64,000 bases of DNA, taken from NCBI RefSeq assembly GCF_018326305.1, contig NZ_AP023415.1:1426001-1490000 (forward strand), in the 5' to 3' direction. The notes beneath the pieces were generated by a model. It had not been told where the DNA came from. It did not search any database and was given only the letters and a program-made list of their open reading frames with translations. The stretch is from Vescimonas fastidiosa (GTDB lineage: Bacteria; Bacillota; Clostridia; Oscillospirales; Oscillospiraceae). Numbering within the stretch: the stretch's first letter is position 1; every line of letters begins with the position of its first letter. Shown here piece after piece: positions 1 to 8,787 of this stretch. Made by a program: the position numbers and the translations under genes.

Positions 1-18
1 AAGATTGGAGAAACTTGT

Positions 19-1485
19 ATGAAATATCAAAGCACCCGCAACCGCGCCCTTACGGCCTCTCCCGCTGCCGCCGTACTCCGGGGCATCGCGCCGGACGGGG
101 GACTCTATATGCCCGAAGCCATCCCCGTTCTTAACTGGCAGTCTCTCCTGGAGGCGGACACCCTCACCCTCTCCGCCCGCATCCTCTCGGCCCTGCTGCC
201 GGACTACCCGGATATGGACGGCCTGGTCCGCCGGGGCTACGCCGGGAAATTTGAGACGGAGGAGCTGACCCCGCTGGTAAAGGTGGGCGACCGCTATGTG
301 CTGGAGCTGTTCCGGGGCCCCACCAGCGCCTTTAAGGATGTGGCCCTGAGCCTGCTGCCCCAGCTCATCAGTCAGGCCCGTACCCTGGAGAATATCCGGG
401 ATGAAATGCTCATTCTCACCGCCACCTCCGGTGACACGGGCAAGGCCGCCCTGGAGGGCTTCCACGATGTCCCCGGCACCAAGATCATCGTGTTCTACCC
501 CTACGGCGGCGTCTCCGCCGTGCAGCAGGCCCAGATGGTCACCCAGGAGGGTGCCAATGTAAAGGTCTGCGCCGTCCGGGGTAATTTCGACGATACCCAG
601 ACCGGCGTAAAGCAGATCTTCGCCTCCTGTGACGAGGAGGATCTCCCCGGTCTGCGTCTCTCCTCGGCCAACTCCATCAATATCGGCCGCCTGGCCCCCC
701 AGATCGTCTACTATTTCAAGGCCTATGCCGACCTGGTCCGCCGGGGCCGCATCCGGGTAGGCGAGCCGGTCCATTTCTGTGTCCCCACCGGCAACTTCGG
801 CGACATCCTGGCCGGGTATTTTGCCAAGCGCATGGGCCTGCCCGTAGGCCGCCTGATCTGCGCCTCCAATCGCAACGATGTCCTTACCGACTTCCTCTCC
901 ACCGGCGTCTATGATAAGCGCCGCACCTTCTATAAGACCACCTCCCCCTCCATGGACATTTTGGTCTCCAGCAACTTAGAGCGCCTTTTGAGCCTCCTCA
1001 CCGGGGACGATAGCTATGTGGCCTCCCTCATGAAGGATTTGAACGAGCAGGGCCATTATAAAGTCACGGAGGAGCTTCTCCGGAAGCTTCAATCGGAGTT
1101 CTCCTGCGGCTGCTGCGATGATGACGCCGCCGGGCGCACCATCGGAAAGGTTTGGGCCCAGGAAAAGTACCTTCTGGACCCCCACACCGCCGTGGCCTGG
1201 ACCGTAGCCGATCAGTTCTCCCACACCCATCACGACGGCGCGCCGGTGGTGGTCCTCTCCACCGCCAGCCCCTATAAGTTCCCCGCCGCCGTTCTCTCCG
1301 CCCTGGGTCAGAGGGTGTCCGATGACGAATTCGCCGTCATGGACGATCTCCACGCCTGCACCGGCGTGCCTGTGCCCAAAAACCTGGCGGCTCTGCGGGA
1401 AAAGCCTGTGCGGCACCGGGATGTTATCGACCGGGAGGATATGCTCTCCTATGTTCTCCGGAAAGCTGGTGAAAAACAATGGTAA
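19..1485 (+). CDS. thrC: Threonine synthase
   Basis: Converts O-phosphohomoserine to threonine and phosphate with pyridoxal phosphate, in the cytoplasm. The 488-residue product has the usual family length and begins with the typical N-terminus (MKYQSTR, then ..APDGGLYMPE). The PLP lysine is K106 in GPTSAFKDVAL and the phosphate-binding Ser/Thr/Gly loop is LTATSGDTGKAAL near residue 133. A TTGGAG ribosome binding site lies just upstream of the ATG, near the window edge, so the promoter is not visible. The stop overlaps the thrB start by 7 nt, so the two are translationally coupled. The third threonine gene, hom, lies about 10 kb away at 12137. Confidence 0.96.
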   Translation: MKYQSTRNRALTASPAAAVLRGIAPDGGLYMPEAIPVLNWQSLLEADTLTLSARILSALLPDYPDMDGLVRRGYAGKFETEELTPLVKVGDRYVLELFRGPTSAFKDVALSLLPQLISQARTLENIRDEMLILTATSGDTGKAALEGFHDVPGTKIIVFYPYGGVSAVQQAQMVTQEGANVKVCAVRGNFDDTQTGVKQIFASCDEEDLPGLRLSSANSINIGRLAPQIVYYFKAYADLVRRGRIRVGEPVHFCVPTGNFGDILAGYFAKRMGLPVGRLICASNRNDVLTDFLSTGVYDKRRTFYKTTSPSMDILVSSNLERLLSLLTGDDSYVASLMKDLNEQGHYKVTEELLRKLQSEFSCGCCDDDAAGRTIGKVWAQEKYLLDPHTAVAWTVADQFSHTHHDGAPVVVLSTASPYKFPAAVLSALGQRVSDDEFAVMDDLHACTGVPVPKNLAALREKPVRHRDVIDREDMLSYVLRKAGEKQW

Positions 1486-2354
1486 CCGTCCGCGTCCCCG
1501 CCACCACCGCCAACTTAGGCCCCGGCTTCGATACCCTGGGCCTGGCTCTGGCCCTGTATAATACCCTCACCTTTGAGGAAGTGCCCGAGGGCCTCTATTT
1601 TGAGGGGGTAGAGCCGGACTACGCCACGGAGGAAAACCTGGCCGTGGTCTCCTATAAGGCCGTGCTGGCGAAGCTGGGCCTGCCCATGCCGGGCCTGCGC
1701 CTTTCCATCCGGGCGGACATCCCCATTTGCCGGGGCCTGGGCAGCAGCGCCGCCCTGATAGCCGCCGGCGCCGCCGGCGCCAACGCAAACCACGGCTCCC
1801 CTCTCACTCGGGAGGAGCTGCTGGCCGTGTGCAACGACATCGAGGGTCACCCGGATAACCTGGCCCCGGCCATTTTCGGCGGCCTGGTTGCCTCCTTTGT
1901 GGAAAACGATCGGCCCTACATCGCCCGGTACAGTCTCCACAAGAGCCTCCGCTGCACGGCCCTGATCCCGGACTTCCAGCTCTCCACCCACCTGGCCCGG
2001 AGCGTCCTGCCCAAGGAGGTCCCCTACGGTGACGCCATCTTCAATGTCTCCCGCACCGCCGTGCTGCTGCGGGCCTTGGAAAACGGCGATGCGGAGACCA
2101 TCTCCGTAGCCCTCCGCGATAAGCTCCACCAGCCCTTCAGGCGCACCCTGATCCCCGGCTTCGATGCGGCGGAAAAGCTGGCCCACGACTGCGGCTGTGT
2201 GGCCTTCTTCCTCTCCGGTGCAGGCCCCACCCTCCTGTGCCTGTCGGCGGACCCGGACTTTGATGAAAAGCTGGCCTCCCGTCTCTCCCGGCTCCCGGGC
2301 CACTGGCAGCAGCTCCCCCTCCCCGTAGACCATGAGGGAATTATCGTCTCCTGA
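1479..2354 (+). CDS. thrB: Homoserine kinase (GHMP kinase family)
   Basis: Phosphorylates homoserine to O-phosphohomoserine, the substrate of the preceding gene product ThrC. The 291-residue protein starts MVTVRVPATTANLGPGFD, the classic GHMP N-terminus, and carries the ATP-binding loop RGLGSSAAL at residues 85-93. The C-terminal FFLSGAGPTLLCL matches the third GHMP motif. The start ATG lies inside the end of thrC (ATGGTAA), which fits thrC-thrB translational coupling. Confidence 0.95.
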   Translation: MVTVRVPATTANLGPGFDTLGLALALYNTLTFEEVPEGLYFEGVEPDYATEENLAVVSYKAVLAKLGLPMPGLRLSIRADIPICRGLGSSAALIAAGAAGANANHGSPLTREELLAVCNDIEGHPDNLAPAIFGGLVASFVENDRPYIARYSLHKSLRCTALIPDFQLSTHLARSVLPKEVPYGDAIFNVSRTAVLLRALENGDAETISVALRDKLHQPFRRTLIPGFDAAEKLAHDCGCVAFFLSGAGPTLLCLSADPDFDEKLASRLSRLPGHWQQLPLPVDHEGIIVS

Positions 2355-2378
2355 CCGATACCGAATTCGCTTTTTCAT

Positions 2379-2408
2379 TTGACAGCCCCGGTTTCTGTAT
2401 GGTATACT
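2379..2408 (+). promoter_or_regulatory. Sigma-A promoter for the 55-residue membrane protein gene
   Basis: TTGACA (2379-2384), 18-nt spacer, TATACT (2403-2408) preceded by TGG. It lies just after thrB and about 75 nt before the next start codon, so the small gene has its own promoter. Confidence 0.7.
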
Positions 2409-2481
2409 CAGCAAAGAGGAACGCTTTTTTCGTTTCCGCAGTATTTACAAGAAAAGTTTTTCAGAAAACGGGAGGGACAAC

Positions 2482-2649
2482 ATGAAAGCAAAGCACGCTC
2501 TGTACTTAGGCCTTATCATCATCGGCGCCGCCTTTCTGCTCATCGACGCCACCGTCCTGGGCTTTATCTTCGAGGCTGCGGGCCTCGTTCTCCTGCTGAT
2601 CTCCGCTCTCATGGAGTGGGCCGGTGAGCATCAGGACCCCCACCCCTAA
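2482..2649 (+). CDS. Small two-helix membrane protein, unknown function
   Basis: 55 residues: a short basic start (MKAKHA), two hydrophobic segments at about residues 7-25 and 27-44, and a short acidic tail ending HQDPHP. GGGAGG sits 6 nt before the ATG and a good promoter lies upstream, so it is probably a real gene. It resembles in outline the small LiaI/DUF5668-type membrane proteins, but this is too short to assign. It is followed by hairpin repeats and a terminator. Confidence 0.65.
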   Translation: MKAKHALYLGLIIIGAAFLLIDATVLGFIFEAAGLVLLLISALMEWAGEHQDPHP

Positions 2650-2667
2650 CGCCGCCCTTATTTTTTC

Positions 2668-2748
2668 GTAGGGGTCGGCGTCCTCGACGACCCGCTTGTA
2701 TGCACTTCTTTATTTCTGCGTAGGGGCGACCCTTGCGGTCGCCCCTAC
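2668..2748. repeat. Two GC-rich hairpin modules of the GTAGGGG family
   Basis: Two short inverted-repeat modules beginning GTAGGGG, at 2668-2695 (core TCGGCGTC/GACGACC) and 2720-2748 (perfect arm GTAGGGGCGACC paired with GGTCGCCCCTAC). They are separated by a linker with GCACTTCTT, the complement of the AAGAAGTGC linker seen in the large array at 6.9-7.7 kb. They are isolated members of that same family. Confidence 0.8.
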
Positions 2749-2764
2749 GCCCCCCACGAAGCAC

Positions 2765-2796
2765 AAAAAGCACCTCCCACCCGGGAGGTGCTTTTT
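2765..2796. terminator. Bidirectional intrinsic terminator
   Basis: Perfect 14-bp stem, left arm AAAAAGCACCTCCC (2765-2778), 4-nt loop, right arm GGGAGGTGCTTTTT (2783-2796). The T-runs on both strands can end the plus-strand small gene and the minus-strand DUF1294/psuG unit. Confidence 0.85.
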
Positions 2797-2817
2797 GCTC
2801 TATATTACTTTATCACT

Positions 2818-3083
2818 TTACCGCGCCAGCAGGTACACGGCCCCGGCTGCCTGCAATAAAAGCATCGTCGGCAGACCCCACCGAAAATACCAATGCCGGG
2901 TCTTGTGGTGAAACACGGCCATGCCCAGAATGCCGCCCACGCTGCCCCCCAACAGGGGCAAAATCAGGAGCGTTTTTCCGGGATGCGCCACTGCCCTTTT
3001 TTCGCCCGGCGCTTGTCTGCGCCGTACAGGGCAAATGTCACCAAATTCAGCACCGCCAGGTACACCAAAAGTACATCTTCCAT
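2818..3083 (-). pseudogene. DUF1294 membrane protein, frameshifted
   Basis: From the ATG at 3083 the frame reads a DUF1294 N-terminus (MEDVLLVYLAVLN... then GADKRRAKKGQWRIPEK) and then hits a stop after RS. The rest of the family, TLLILPLLGGSVGG followed by HHKTRHWYFRWG and a last transmembrane helix, continues in the -1 frame to 2818. The two halves join exactly at a run of five A (2983-2987 on the complementary strand); six A would restore one continuous protein of about 88 residues. It is either a one-base deletion in a homopolymer, a sequencing error, or, less likely, programmed -1 slippage at GAAAAAC. Confidence 0.75.
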
Positions 3084-3130
3084 GCACCGATACGACACCG
3101 AAATGTCACCGATTGTCACCGAAAATCACC
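3084..3130. repeat. Short degenerate tandem repeat (CACCGA units)
   Basis: Five units of about 10-11 nt, each beginning CACCGA or a close variant (for example CACCGAAATGT, CACCGATTGT, CACCGAAAAT), running from the DUF1294 start into the last codon of psuG. A similar run occurs inside aroE at about 50728-50786. Confidence 0.6.
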
Positions 3131-4055
3131 CATTATTTTCCAGCTTGCTGAGGGAGCAGGCGATCTGGGAGGCCACCCGGGCGTTGCTAAACACCAGCTG
3201 GATGTTGCTCTCCAGGCTGTCGCCGCCGGTGAGCTCCTTCACCTTGGCCAGCAGGAAGGGCGTGGTCTCCTTGCCGTGTACACCCTTGGCCTTGCACTCG
3301 GCCACAGCCTCGTCGATGGCCTTGTTAATCACAGCGGGATCCATGGAATACTGCTGGGGAATGGGGTTGGTGACCAGCATACCGCCCTCCTGACCCAGGA
3401 CCTGCTTCACATGGAAGGCCTTGGCTACCTCTTCGGGGGTGTCCAGCTCATAGTCCACGCCGAAGCCGGAGGAGCGGGTATAGAAGGCAGGCAGCTCCTT
3501 GGTGCCGTAGCCGATGACGGTGACGCCCTTGGTCTCCAGGTATTCCAGGGTCAGGCCCAGGTCCAAAATAGCCTTGGCTCCGGCGCAGACCACCAGCACA
3601 GGGGTCTTGGCCAGCTCCTCCAGGTCGGCGGAAATATCCATGGTGGTCTCCGCGCCCCGATGCACGCCGCCGATGCCGCCGGTGGCAAAGACCTTGATGC
3701 CCGCCATGGCGGCGATCATCATGGTGGTGGTGACGGTGCAGGCGCCGTCCATGCCCTTGGCTACCAGCACGGGCAGGTCCCGGCGGCTGGCCTTGGTCAC
3801 GGCGTGGCCGGCCTTGCCCAGGTAGTCGATCTCCTCCGGGGTCAGGCCCGCCTTCAGGCGGCCGCCGATGATGGCGATGGTGGCGGGCACAGCGCCGAAG
3901 GAGCGGATGATCTCCTCCACCTTCAGGGCCGTCTCCTTATTCTGAGGATAGGGCATACCGTGGGAGATGATGGTGCTTTCCAGGGCCACAACGGGCTTGC
4001 CCTCGTCCAGGGCCTTCTTTACCTCGGGTGCAATGTCCAGATAACGGTTCAGCAT
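3126..4055 (-). CDS. psuG: Pseudouridine-5'-phosphate glycosidase
   Basis: Cleaves pseudouridine 5'-phosphate to uracil and ribose 5-phosphate, the second step of pseudouridine catabolism. The 309-residue protein keeps the family signatures: ALESTIISHG with a conserved Glu at 26, FATGGIGGVHRG at 123-134, D140 in the metal-binding region, and CAGAKAILDLGLT with the Schiff-base lysine at 161. It is the downstream partner of psuK (54-nt gap), and a good ribosome binding site (GGAGG) precedes the ATG. Confidence 0.95.
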   Translation of the reverse strand: MLNRYLDIAPEVKKALDEGKPVVALESTIISHGMPYPQNKETALKVEEIIRSFGAVPATIAIIGGRLKAGLTPEEIDYLGKAGHAVTKASRRDLPVLVAKGMDGACTVTTTMMIAAMAGIKVFATGGIGGVHRGAETTMDISADLEELAKTPVLVVCAGAKAILDLGLTLEYLETKGVTVIGYGTKELPAFYTRSSGFGVDYELDTPEEVAKAFHVKQVLGQEGGMLVTNPIPQQYSMDPAVINKAIDEAVAECKAKGVHGKETTPFLLAKVKELTGGDSLESNIQLVFSNARVASQIACSLSKLENNG

Positions 4056-4109
4056 AATGAAATACCTCCTGTTTTACATTATATATTTGATAGGGTTTGT
4101 TAAAACGAT

Positions 4110-5186
4110 TTACATATGTGCCAGCAGAGCCTGCTCGCTCATAGCGGCGCTGATGGTCTCGGCGCTGGCCATGGTGACGGTGGATGCTGCCCGGCCTGCC
4201 CGGGCGGACTTTTCCAGGTCGCTGCCCTGGAGATAGGCCCAGGCCAGAGCCGCCATAAAGGCATCGCCGCAGCCGGTGGTGCTGACGATGTTCCCCTTCA
4301 GCGCCGGGAGCTTCCGCTTTTGGCCGCTGTGGTCGGCAGCAAAGACGCCGTCGGCCCCCAGGGAGATGAATACCCGGTGCAGCCCCGTCTCCAGCAGGGC
4401 GTCCGCCGCCCGGCAGAGACTGTCATCGTCGGTGATAGGCACCCCGGAGAGAAGCTCCGTCTCCAGACGGTTAGGCTTGAGGGTGTGGAGCTTACCCAGA
4501 ACAGGGCGGAGCTTTTCGGCCTTGGCGGTGGAGACCGGGTCTGCGAAGATGGGGGCCCGGCAATTCTCCGCCACCCACTGAATGCTCTCGGAGGGGAGGT
4601 TGGTATCCAGCACCACCACCTGGCTGCCGTCTAAAAGCTGGCGGCGGCTCTCCAGGACCCGGGGGGTCAGATTTTCGTAAATATCCATGTCGGACACCGC
4701 CAGCTGCATATCCCCGTCCTCATCGTTAATGAAAAGATAGGTGGAGGTGTGGCCGCCGGGAATCACCGGGGACTGGGAGATGTCGATGCCCAGCTCGCCG
4801 CACACCGCCGCCAGCTTTTGGGCGTACACATCGTCGCCAAAGGCCGTGACCAGGCGCACATCCAGTCCCATGAGGCTCATGTTGTGGGCGATGTTCCGGC
4901 CCACCCCGCCGGGGCTCATGCGCACGGTACCGGGGTTGGAGTCCTTGCCCACCAGCTTTTGATTGGGGCGGCCTCCGATGTCCATGTTCATGCCGCCTAC
5001 CACGGTGACATAGGGGCTGCGGGTGACGATATACCCCTTGCCGGCGATGCAGCCCTTTTTCATCAGATTGGAAATATGCACCGCCACACTGGAGCGGGTG
5101 ATGCCCGCCCGGTCTGCCAGCTCCTGCTGGGAGATGGTGGGGTCCGCCTCGATCCAGTTGAGAATCTGCCGTTCGCGCTGTGTCAT
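4110..5186 (-). CDS. psuK: Pseudouridine kinase with N-terminal winged-helix domain
   Basis: Phosphorylates pseudouridine to feed PsuG. 358 residues: a MarR/Lrp-like helix-turn-helix at about 1-55 (ISQQELADRAGITRSSVAVH), then a PfkB carbohydrate kinase domain from about 58 with GGVGRNIAHN at 93-102 and the catalytic GCGDAF at 305-310 (base D308). HTH-PfkB fusions are common in Firmicutes pseudouridine kinases, and the HTH may let the enzyme control its own operon. First gene of psuK-psuG, divergent from asnS. Confidence 0.92.
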   Translation of the reverse strand: MTQRERQILNWIEADPTISQQELADRAGITRSSVAVHISNLMKKGCIAGKGYIVTRSPYVTVVGGMNMDIGGRPNQKLVGKDSNPGTVRMSPGGVGRNIAHNMSLMGLDVRLVTAFGDDVYAQKLAAVCGELGIDISQSPVIPGGHTSTYLFINDEDGDMQLAVSDMDIYENLTPRVLESRRQLLDGSQVVVLDTNLPSESIQWVAENCRAPIFADPVSTAKAEKLRPVLGKLHTLKPNRLETELLSGVPITDDDSLCRAADALLETGLHRVFISLGADGVFAADHSGQKRKLPALKGNIVSTTGCGDAFMAALAWAYLQGSDLEKSARAGRAASTVTMASAETISAAMSEQALLAHM

Positions 5187-5233
5187 GGCGTTCTCCTTTC
5201 GTAAGCAAAGCTTTGTTTTCTAAACTTGTGCTT

Positions 5234-5262
5234 ATATTCTCACACTTCTTTCCCTTTGTCAA
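5234..5262 (-). promoter_or_regulatory. Probable psuK promoter
   Basis: On the minus strand TTGACA (5262-5257) is perfect. The -10 is less clear: GAATAT at 17 nt or TATAAG at 20 nt. It lies in the short divergent region shared with the asnS promoter. Confidence 0.5.
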
Positions 5263-5273
5263 TAGGAAATATG

Positions 5274-5302
5274 TTGCCAAACTGAAAAAATGTGTTTATA
5301 AT
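5274..5302 (+). promoter_or_regulatory. asnS promoter
   Basis: TTGCCA (5274-5279), 17-nt spacer, TATAAT (5297-5302). Only about 36 nt separate it from the start codon, leaving no room for a T-box leader, so asnS is not T-box controlled here. Confidence 0.8.
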
Positions 5303-5337
5303 GGAACATACTAACACAAATAAAGGTGGATATTACT

Positions 5338-6732
5338 ATGGATCGAATGAGAATCGCCACCCTGTTCGCCGACCGGGATAGTCTGGACGGCAAGGATGTG
5401 GTGGTATGCGGCTGGGCACGGACCATCCGGGATATGAAGGGCTTCGGCTTTATCGAGCTGAACGACGGCTCCTGCTTCAAGAATCTGCAGGTGGTGCTGG
5501 ACGCCTCCGTGCTGGAAAACTACAAGGAGATCGCCGGTCAGAATGTGGGGGCGGCCCTGGTGGTGCATGGCACGGTGGTGCTGACCCCGGAGGCCAAGCA
5601 GCCCCTGGAGGTGAAGGCCCGGTCCGTGGAGGTGGAGGGTAAGTCCGCCCCGGACTATCCCCTGCAGAAAAAGCGGCACAGCGTGGAGTTCCTGCGCAGC
5701 ATCCAGCATCTGCGGCCCCGGACGAATCTCTTTTCCGCTACCTTCCGGGTGCGGTCTGTGGCGGCCTATGCGGTGCATGAGTTTTTCCAGAACCGGGGCT
5801 TTGTATATGTGCAGACCCCCATCATTACCGGCTCTGACTGCGAGGGTGCAGGGGAGATGTTCCAGGTGACCACCCTGGACCTGGAGAATCCGCCCCGGAC
5901 CCAGGACGGGCAGGTGGATTACAGCCAGGATTTCTTCGGGAAAAAGACCAGCCTCACGGTCTCGGGCCAGCTGAACGCCGAGAACTTCGCCATGGCCTTT
6001 GGCGATGTATACACCTTCGGCCCCACCTTCCGGGCGGAGAACTCCAACACCCAGCGCCACGCCGCTGAGTTCTGGATGATCGAGCCGGAGATGGCCTTCT
6101 GCGACCTGGCCGGGGACATGGATGTGGCGGAGGCGATGATCAAGTATATCATCAAAAGCGTCCTGGAAAAGTGCCCCCAGGAAATTGAATTTTTCAACAG
6201 CTTTGTGGATAAGGGGCTGAAGGAGCGGCTGGAGCATGTGGCCTCCAGCGACTTCGGACGCATCAGCTACACCGAGGCGGTGGAGATCCTCAAGAAGAAC
6301 AACGGCAAGTTCGACTTCAAGGTGGACTGGGGCACCGACCTGCAGACGGAGCATGAGCGGTTCCTCACCGAGCAGGTGTTTAAGCGTCCCGTGTTCGTGA
6401 CGGACTATCCGGCGGAGATCAAGGCGTTTTATATGCGCATGAACGATGACGGCAAAACCGTGGCGGCGGCGGACTGCCTGGTGCCCGGCATCGGCGAGAT
6501 CGTGGGCGGCAGCCAGCGCGAGGAGCGGCTGGAGATGCTGGAAAAGCGCATCCGGGACCTGGGGATGAATCCCGAGGACTACTGGTGGTACTGCGACCTG
6601 CGGCGCTACGGCACCTGCAAGCACGCGGGCTTCGGCCTGGGCTTTGAGCGGATGGTCATGTACCTCACGGGAGTGAGCAACATCCGGGATGTGGAGCTGC
6701 ACCCGCGCACGGTGGGCAATGCGGATTTCTGA
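5338..6732 (+). CDS. asnS: Asparaginyl-tRNA synthetase
   Basis: Charges tRNA-Asn with asparagine. Class IIb enzyme of 464 residues: OB-fold anticodon-binding domain at about 1-110, then the class II core with motif 2 around [11 protein letters not shown] and motif 3 [15 protein letters not shown] near the C-terminus. I chose ATG 5338 because AAAGGTGG (5322-5329) is placed 8 nt before it; an in-frame GTG at 5326 overlaps that ribosome binding site. It is a single-gene unit with its own promoter and terminator. Confidence 0.95.
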   Translation: MDRMRIATLFADRDSLDGKDVVVCGWARTIRDMKGFGFIELNDGSCFKNLQVVLDASVLENYKEIAGQNVGAALVVHGTVVLTPEAKQPLEVKARSVEVEGKSAPDYPLQKKRHSVEFLRSIQHLRPRTNLFSATFRVRSVAAYAVHEFFQNRGFVYVQTPIITGSDCEGAGEMFQVTTLDLENPPRTQDGQVDYSQDFFGKKTSLTVSGQLNAENFAMAFGDVYTFGPTFRAENSNTQRHAAEFWMIEPEMAFCDLAGDMDVAEAMIKYIIKSVLEKCPQEIEFFNSFVDKGLKERLEHVASSDFGRISYTEAVEILKKNNGKFDFKVDWGTDLQTEHERFLTEQVFKRPVFVTDYPAEIKAFYMRMNDDGKTVAAADCLVPGIGEIVGGSQREERLEMLEKRIRDLGMNPEDYWWYCDLRRYGTCKHAGFGLGFERMVMYLTGVSNIRDVELHPRTVGNADF

Positions 6733-6750
6733 TGAATTGAATCGGTTTGA

Positions 6751-6787
6751 AAAGGGGCTCTGCCGGGTGGCGGGGCTCCTTTTTTTG
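6751..6787 (+). terminator. asnS terminator
   Basis: Hairpin with arm AAAGGGGCTCTGCC, loop GGGT and a G-U-containing complementary arm, followed by a run of T from 6780. Located 18 nt after the asnS stop. Confidence 0.75.
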
Positions 6788-6822
6788 CGTGAAGGGAAAA
6801 GCATTTTCGGGGACGGGGTGGA

Positions 6823-7777
6823 CGGATTGCCACAGCAGTGAATCGGTCACTGGTTTCGCAATGACATGGTTTTTTGCAAGGAGTGCGGTGCAAGTCCGGC
6901 GGCGGAGTGAGGGCACCCCGCCCTACGGAACGGTTTGTAGGGGCGGACGACTCTGTCCGCCCGACCCCGATAACGCAACACCTTGTAGGGCAGGGCCCGT
7001 GTGCCCTGCCGGGTGCGGAAAAAACCTGTCGGGCCGTCGAGGACGCCGGCCCCTACGAAAGCGTTACAAGGGGCGCAGGAAAAGAATCCCCCAGTCACGG
7101 CTTCGCCGTGCCAGCCCCCTTTAGGCAAGGGGGCCAAGGACGGGGGGGGACGGATTGCCACACCAGTGAATCGGTCACTGGTTCGCAATGACAGGGTTTT
7201 TGCAAGGAGTGCGGTGCAAGACTGGGCGGGTCGTCCGGGAGGCCGACCCCTACAACGCCATTCACCGATAGAACTTCGTAGGGGGCGATGCCCACATCGC
7301 CCCGCGTCCGTTACAAGGGGCGCGGAAGAACGGGCGGGGTAGAACCCCGCCCCTACGAAAGCGTTACAACGGGCGCAGGAAAAGTTTGTAGGGGCGGACG
7401 ACTCTGTCCGCCCGCCCCCGATAACGCAACGCCTTGTAGGGCAGGGCCCGTGTGCCCTGCCGGGTGCGGAAAAAACCTGTCGGGCCGTCGAGGACGCCGG
7501 CCCCTACGGATGGGTTGCAAGAAGTGCGTAGGGGAGGGGCTCTGCCCCTCCCGCGGGCGACCGCAAGGGTCGCCCCTACGGAGCGTAACAAGAAGTGCTA
7601 TGGTCGGGCCGATGTAGGCATCGGCCCCTACGAAAGCGTTACAAGAAGTGCAATGGGCGGGCGACCGCAAGGGTCGCCCCTACGGAGGGTTACAAGAGGT
7701 GCGGTGAGGTGAGGAATCCCCCAGTCACGGCTTCGCCGTGCCAGCCCCCTTTAGGCAAGGGGGCCAAGGACGGTGGG
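6823..7777. repeat. Mosaic array of GC-rich hairpin repeats (about 1 kb, no gene)
   Basis: This gene-free stretch is built from several repeat types. A REP-like unit (CGGATTGCC ... CGCAATGACA) is at 6823-6866 and 7151-7193. Palindromic modules with edges GTAGGGG/CCCCTAC and different inner stems occur at about 6935-7060, 7224-7305, 7330-7365, 7388-7510 and 7525-7685. A segment with hairpin TCACGGCTTCGCCGTG occurs at 7083-7150 and again at 7712-7776. Linkers of the form GTTACAAGRRGYGC join the modules. Blocks at about 6935-7060 and 7388-7510 are near-identical copies. Open frames across it have no ribosome binding sites and are shadows. Confidence 0.85.
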
Positions 7778-7911
7778 GATTATATGGGGCCACGAAGTTT
7801 TTTTGTTTTCATGCAAATTTATACTGGAAAAACAGCTTGGGATTTGCTATACTCTTCATTATAGTGGGAATAAATTTTTATCAGCCTAAAAATAAAACAA
7901 CAGGAGAAAAA

Positions 7912-8787
7912 ATGGAAAAACAAAAAAAGCGCCGGGGCGACCGCAAGGATGGACGGCTGCTGCGGGAATTGGATTCTCTGCATTTTATCACCGGCATCAT
8001 CTATCCCAACCGCTGTGACAATGAGGCCTACATCTCTCTGCGGGTGGATCTGACGGCTATGAACGAATACCTGGCAAAGCGCAACGAGACGGAGACGGAG
8101 TTTCCCTACACCATGTTTCACATTGTGGTGGCGGCCCTCCTTAAAACCATCACCCTGCGGCCTAAGCTGAACCGCTTCATTGTCAACAGCAATTTCTACC
8201 AGCGCAACGAGGTATCCGCCTCCTTCGTGGTGAAAAAGCAGTTCTCCGACAAGGGTGCTGAGGCTCTGGCCTTCCTGCACAGCCGGGAGGATTTCTGCCT
8301 GCAGGATGTGCACCAGTACATCCGCAGCCAGGTGACGGAGTGCCGCAGCGATAAGGTAGACTCCTCCACGGAGAGCATGGACATTCTCAACAAGCTCCCC
8401 CGCTGGCTGGGCAAGACCGCTGTGAAGGTCCTCATGTGGCTGGATAAGCACGGCTGGGTGCCCCAGGACATGATCGCCACCGACCCCTATTACAGCTCCG
8501 TGGTGCTGTCGAACCTGGGGTCTATCAAGCTCAAGTGCGGCTACCACCATCTGACCAACTGGGGCACCTGCTCCCTGTTCTGCATCATCGGTGAAAAGGC
8601 CCTGCGGCCCTACTTCGACGAGCAGGGCCGGGCCTCCATGCGGGAGACGCTGGACCTGGGCCTGACCATTGACGAGCGTCTGGCCGACGGGTATTACTAC
8701 TCCAAATCTGTCCGGCTCCTGCAATATCTGCTGGAGCATCCCTGGGAGCTGGAAAAGCCTATGAAGGAGGAAGTTCAGTATGAGTGA
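7912..8787 (+). CDS. 2-oxoacid dehydrogenase E2-like acyltransferase, His replaced in active site
   Basis: 291 residues with the CAT/E2 acyltransferase fold signatures but no lipoyl or E1/E3-binding domain. The C-terminal motif that is normally DHRxxDG reads DERLADG (254-260), so the catalytic histidine is Glu255. ATG 7912 was chosen for AGGAG 5 nt upstream (7902-7906); the longer frame runs back into repeat DNA. The stop overlaps the acyl-CoA synthetase start by 8 nt, so the two products probably act together on an acyl-CoA. Whether it is an active transferase using another residue, or a binding protein, cannot be told from sequence. Confidence 0.8.
   Translation: MEKQKKRRGDRKDGRLLRELDSLHFITGIIYPNRCDNEAYISLRVDLTAMNEYLAKRNETETEFPYTMFHIVVAALLKTITLRPKLNRFIVNSNFYQRNEVSASFVVKKQFSDKGAEALAFLHSREDFCLQDVHQYIRSQVTECRSDKVDSSTESMDILNKLPRWLGKTAVKVLMWLDKHGWVPQDMIATDPYYSSVVLSNLGSIKLKCGYHHLTNWGTCSLFCIIGEKALRPYFDEQGRASMRETLDLGLTIDERLADGYYYSKSVRLLQYLLEHPWELEKPMKEEVQYE

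Noticed and set aside
6890..7700. CRISPR-like array
   Set aside because: Repeated units vary in length, are palindromic themselves, lack unique equal-length spacers, and no cas genes are nearby.
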